From contig MGPL01000099.1 of NCBI GenBank assembly GCA_001797415.1, positions 4,239 through 10,091 on the forward strand: 5,853 nt of DNA, in the 5' to 3' direction. Below the pieces are notes generated by a model. It was not told where the DNA came from, did not search any database, and worked only from the letters and a program-made list of their open reading frames with translations. Position numbers and translations under genes: made by a program. Source of the DNA: Deltaproteobacteria bacterium GWA2_55_10 (GTDB lineage: Bacteria > Desulfobacterota > GWC2-55-46). Shown piece by piece: positions 5,769 to 5,853 of this stretch; within the stretch, counting starts at the first letter, position 1, and each line of letters starts with the position of its first letter.

Positions 5769-5851
5769 ATGTCATTCTGAGGAGCCGAAGGCGACGAAGA
5801 ATCTCAGCGTAACGCATACCCCCAGATTCTTCGCTTCGCTCAGAATGACAT
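5769..5851. repeat. MITE-like palindromic repeat, GTCATTCTGAG type
   Basis: An 83-bp element with perfect 13-bp inverted ends ATGTCATTCTGAG / CTCAGAATGACAT. It shares the GCGACGAAG and TTCGCTTCGCT inner segments with the repeat at 5629-5709 but has different outer arms (TCTGAG for TGCGAG) and centre. A near-palindromic CCCCCTTTATAAGGAGGGG stretch (5750-5768) directly adjoins its left end. It reaches almost to the window edge, so further copies may follow. Confidence 0.8.
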
Positions 5852-5853
5852 CT

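Noticed and set aside
5629..5851. CRISPR array
   Set aside because: There are only two full units. They are internally palindromic, differ in sequence at their arms, and have no regular repeat-spacer pattern; they fit dispersed MITE-like repeats.

Overview
The window carries five protein genes, all on the minus strand. In transcription order (right to left) they are glycogen synthase glgA, a receiver-ANTAR response regulator, a class I glutamine amidotransferase, an outer-membrane beta-barrel porin of the BBP2/OmpL-like type, and an ammonium transporter (Amt) that runs off the left edge. The porin, with a signal peptide and a terminal Phe, implies a Gram-negative cell. Heavy use of ATA (Ile) and AGG (Arg), GC-rich coding sequence, sigma-54-type promoters and palindromic GTCATTGCGAG / GTCATTCTGAG intergenic repeats suggest a Desulfobacterota- or Nitrospirota-like bacterium. 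This is an inference from style, not a taxonomic assignment.

Layout: 1-1050 amt (partial, 350 codons, 3' end missing); 1135-2229 porin; 2230-2596 a 367-nt regulatory region; 2597-3304 amidotransferase; 3307-3888 ANTAR response regulator; 3889-4004 a promoter region; 4005-5462 glgA; 5463-5853 intergenic DNA with two MITE-like palindromic repeats and a degenerate half copy.

The most interesting part is 2230-2596. Read on the minus strand it contains, in order, a dyad of the NtrC type (GCAC-N7-GTGC), a second dyad, a sigma-54-type -24/-12 element, a structured leader, two hairpins with six-base loops AAGGGA and AATGGC (each A at loop position 1 and G at position 4), and an intrinsic terminator. 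The terminator's 5' arm overlaps the loop and 3' arm of the second hairpin. This is the architecture recognised by ANTAR antiterminator proteins, and an ANTAR response regulator is encoded just upstream. The window therefore appears to hold both the regulator and its RNA target: a nitrogen-controlled circuit in which sigma-54/NtrC could control initiation and the ANTAR protein could control read-through into porin-amt. The response regulator has its own near-consensus sigma-54 element and a TGnTATAAT extended -10. Its histidine kinase is not in the window. The amidotransferase lies 2 nt after the regulator and is probably cotranscribed; its substrate is unknown.
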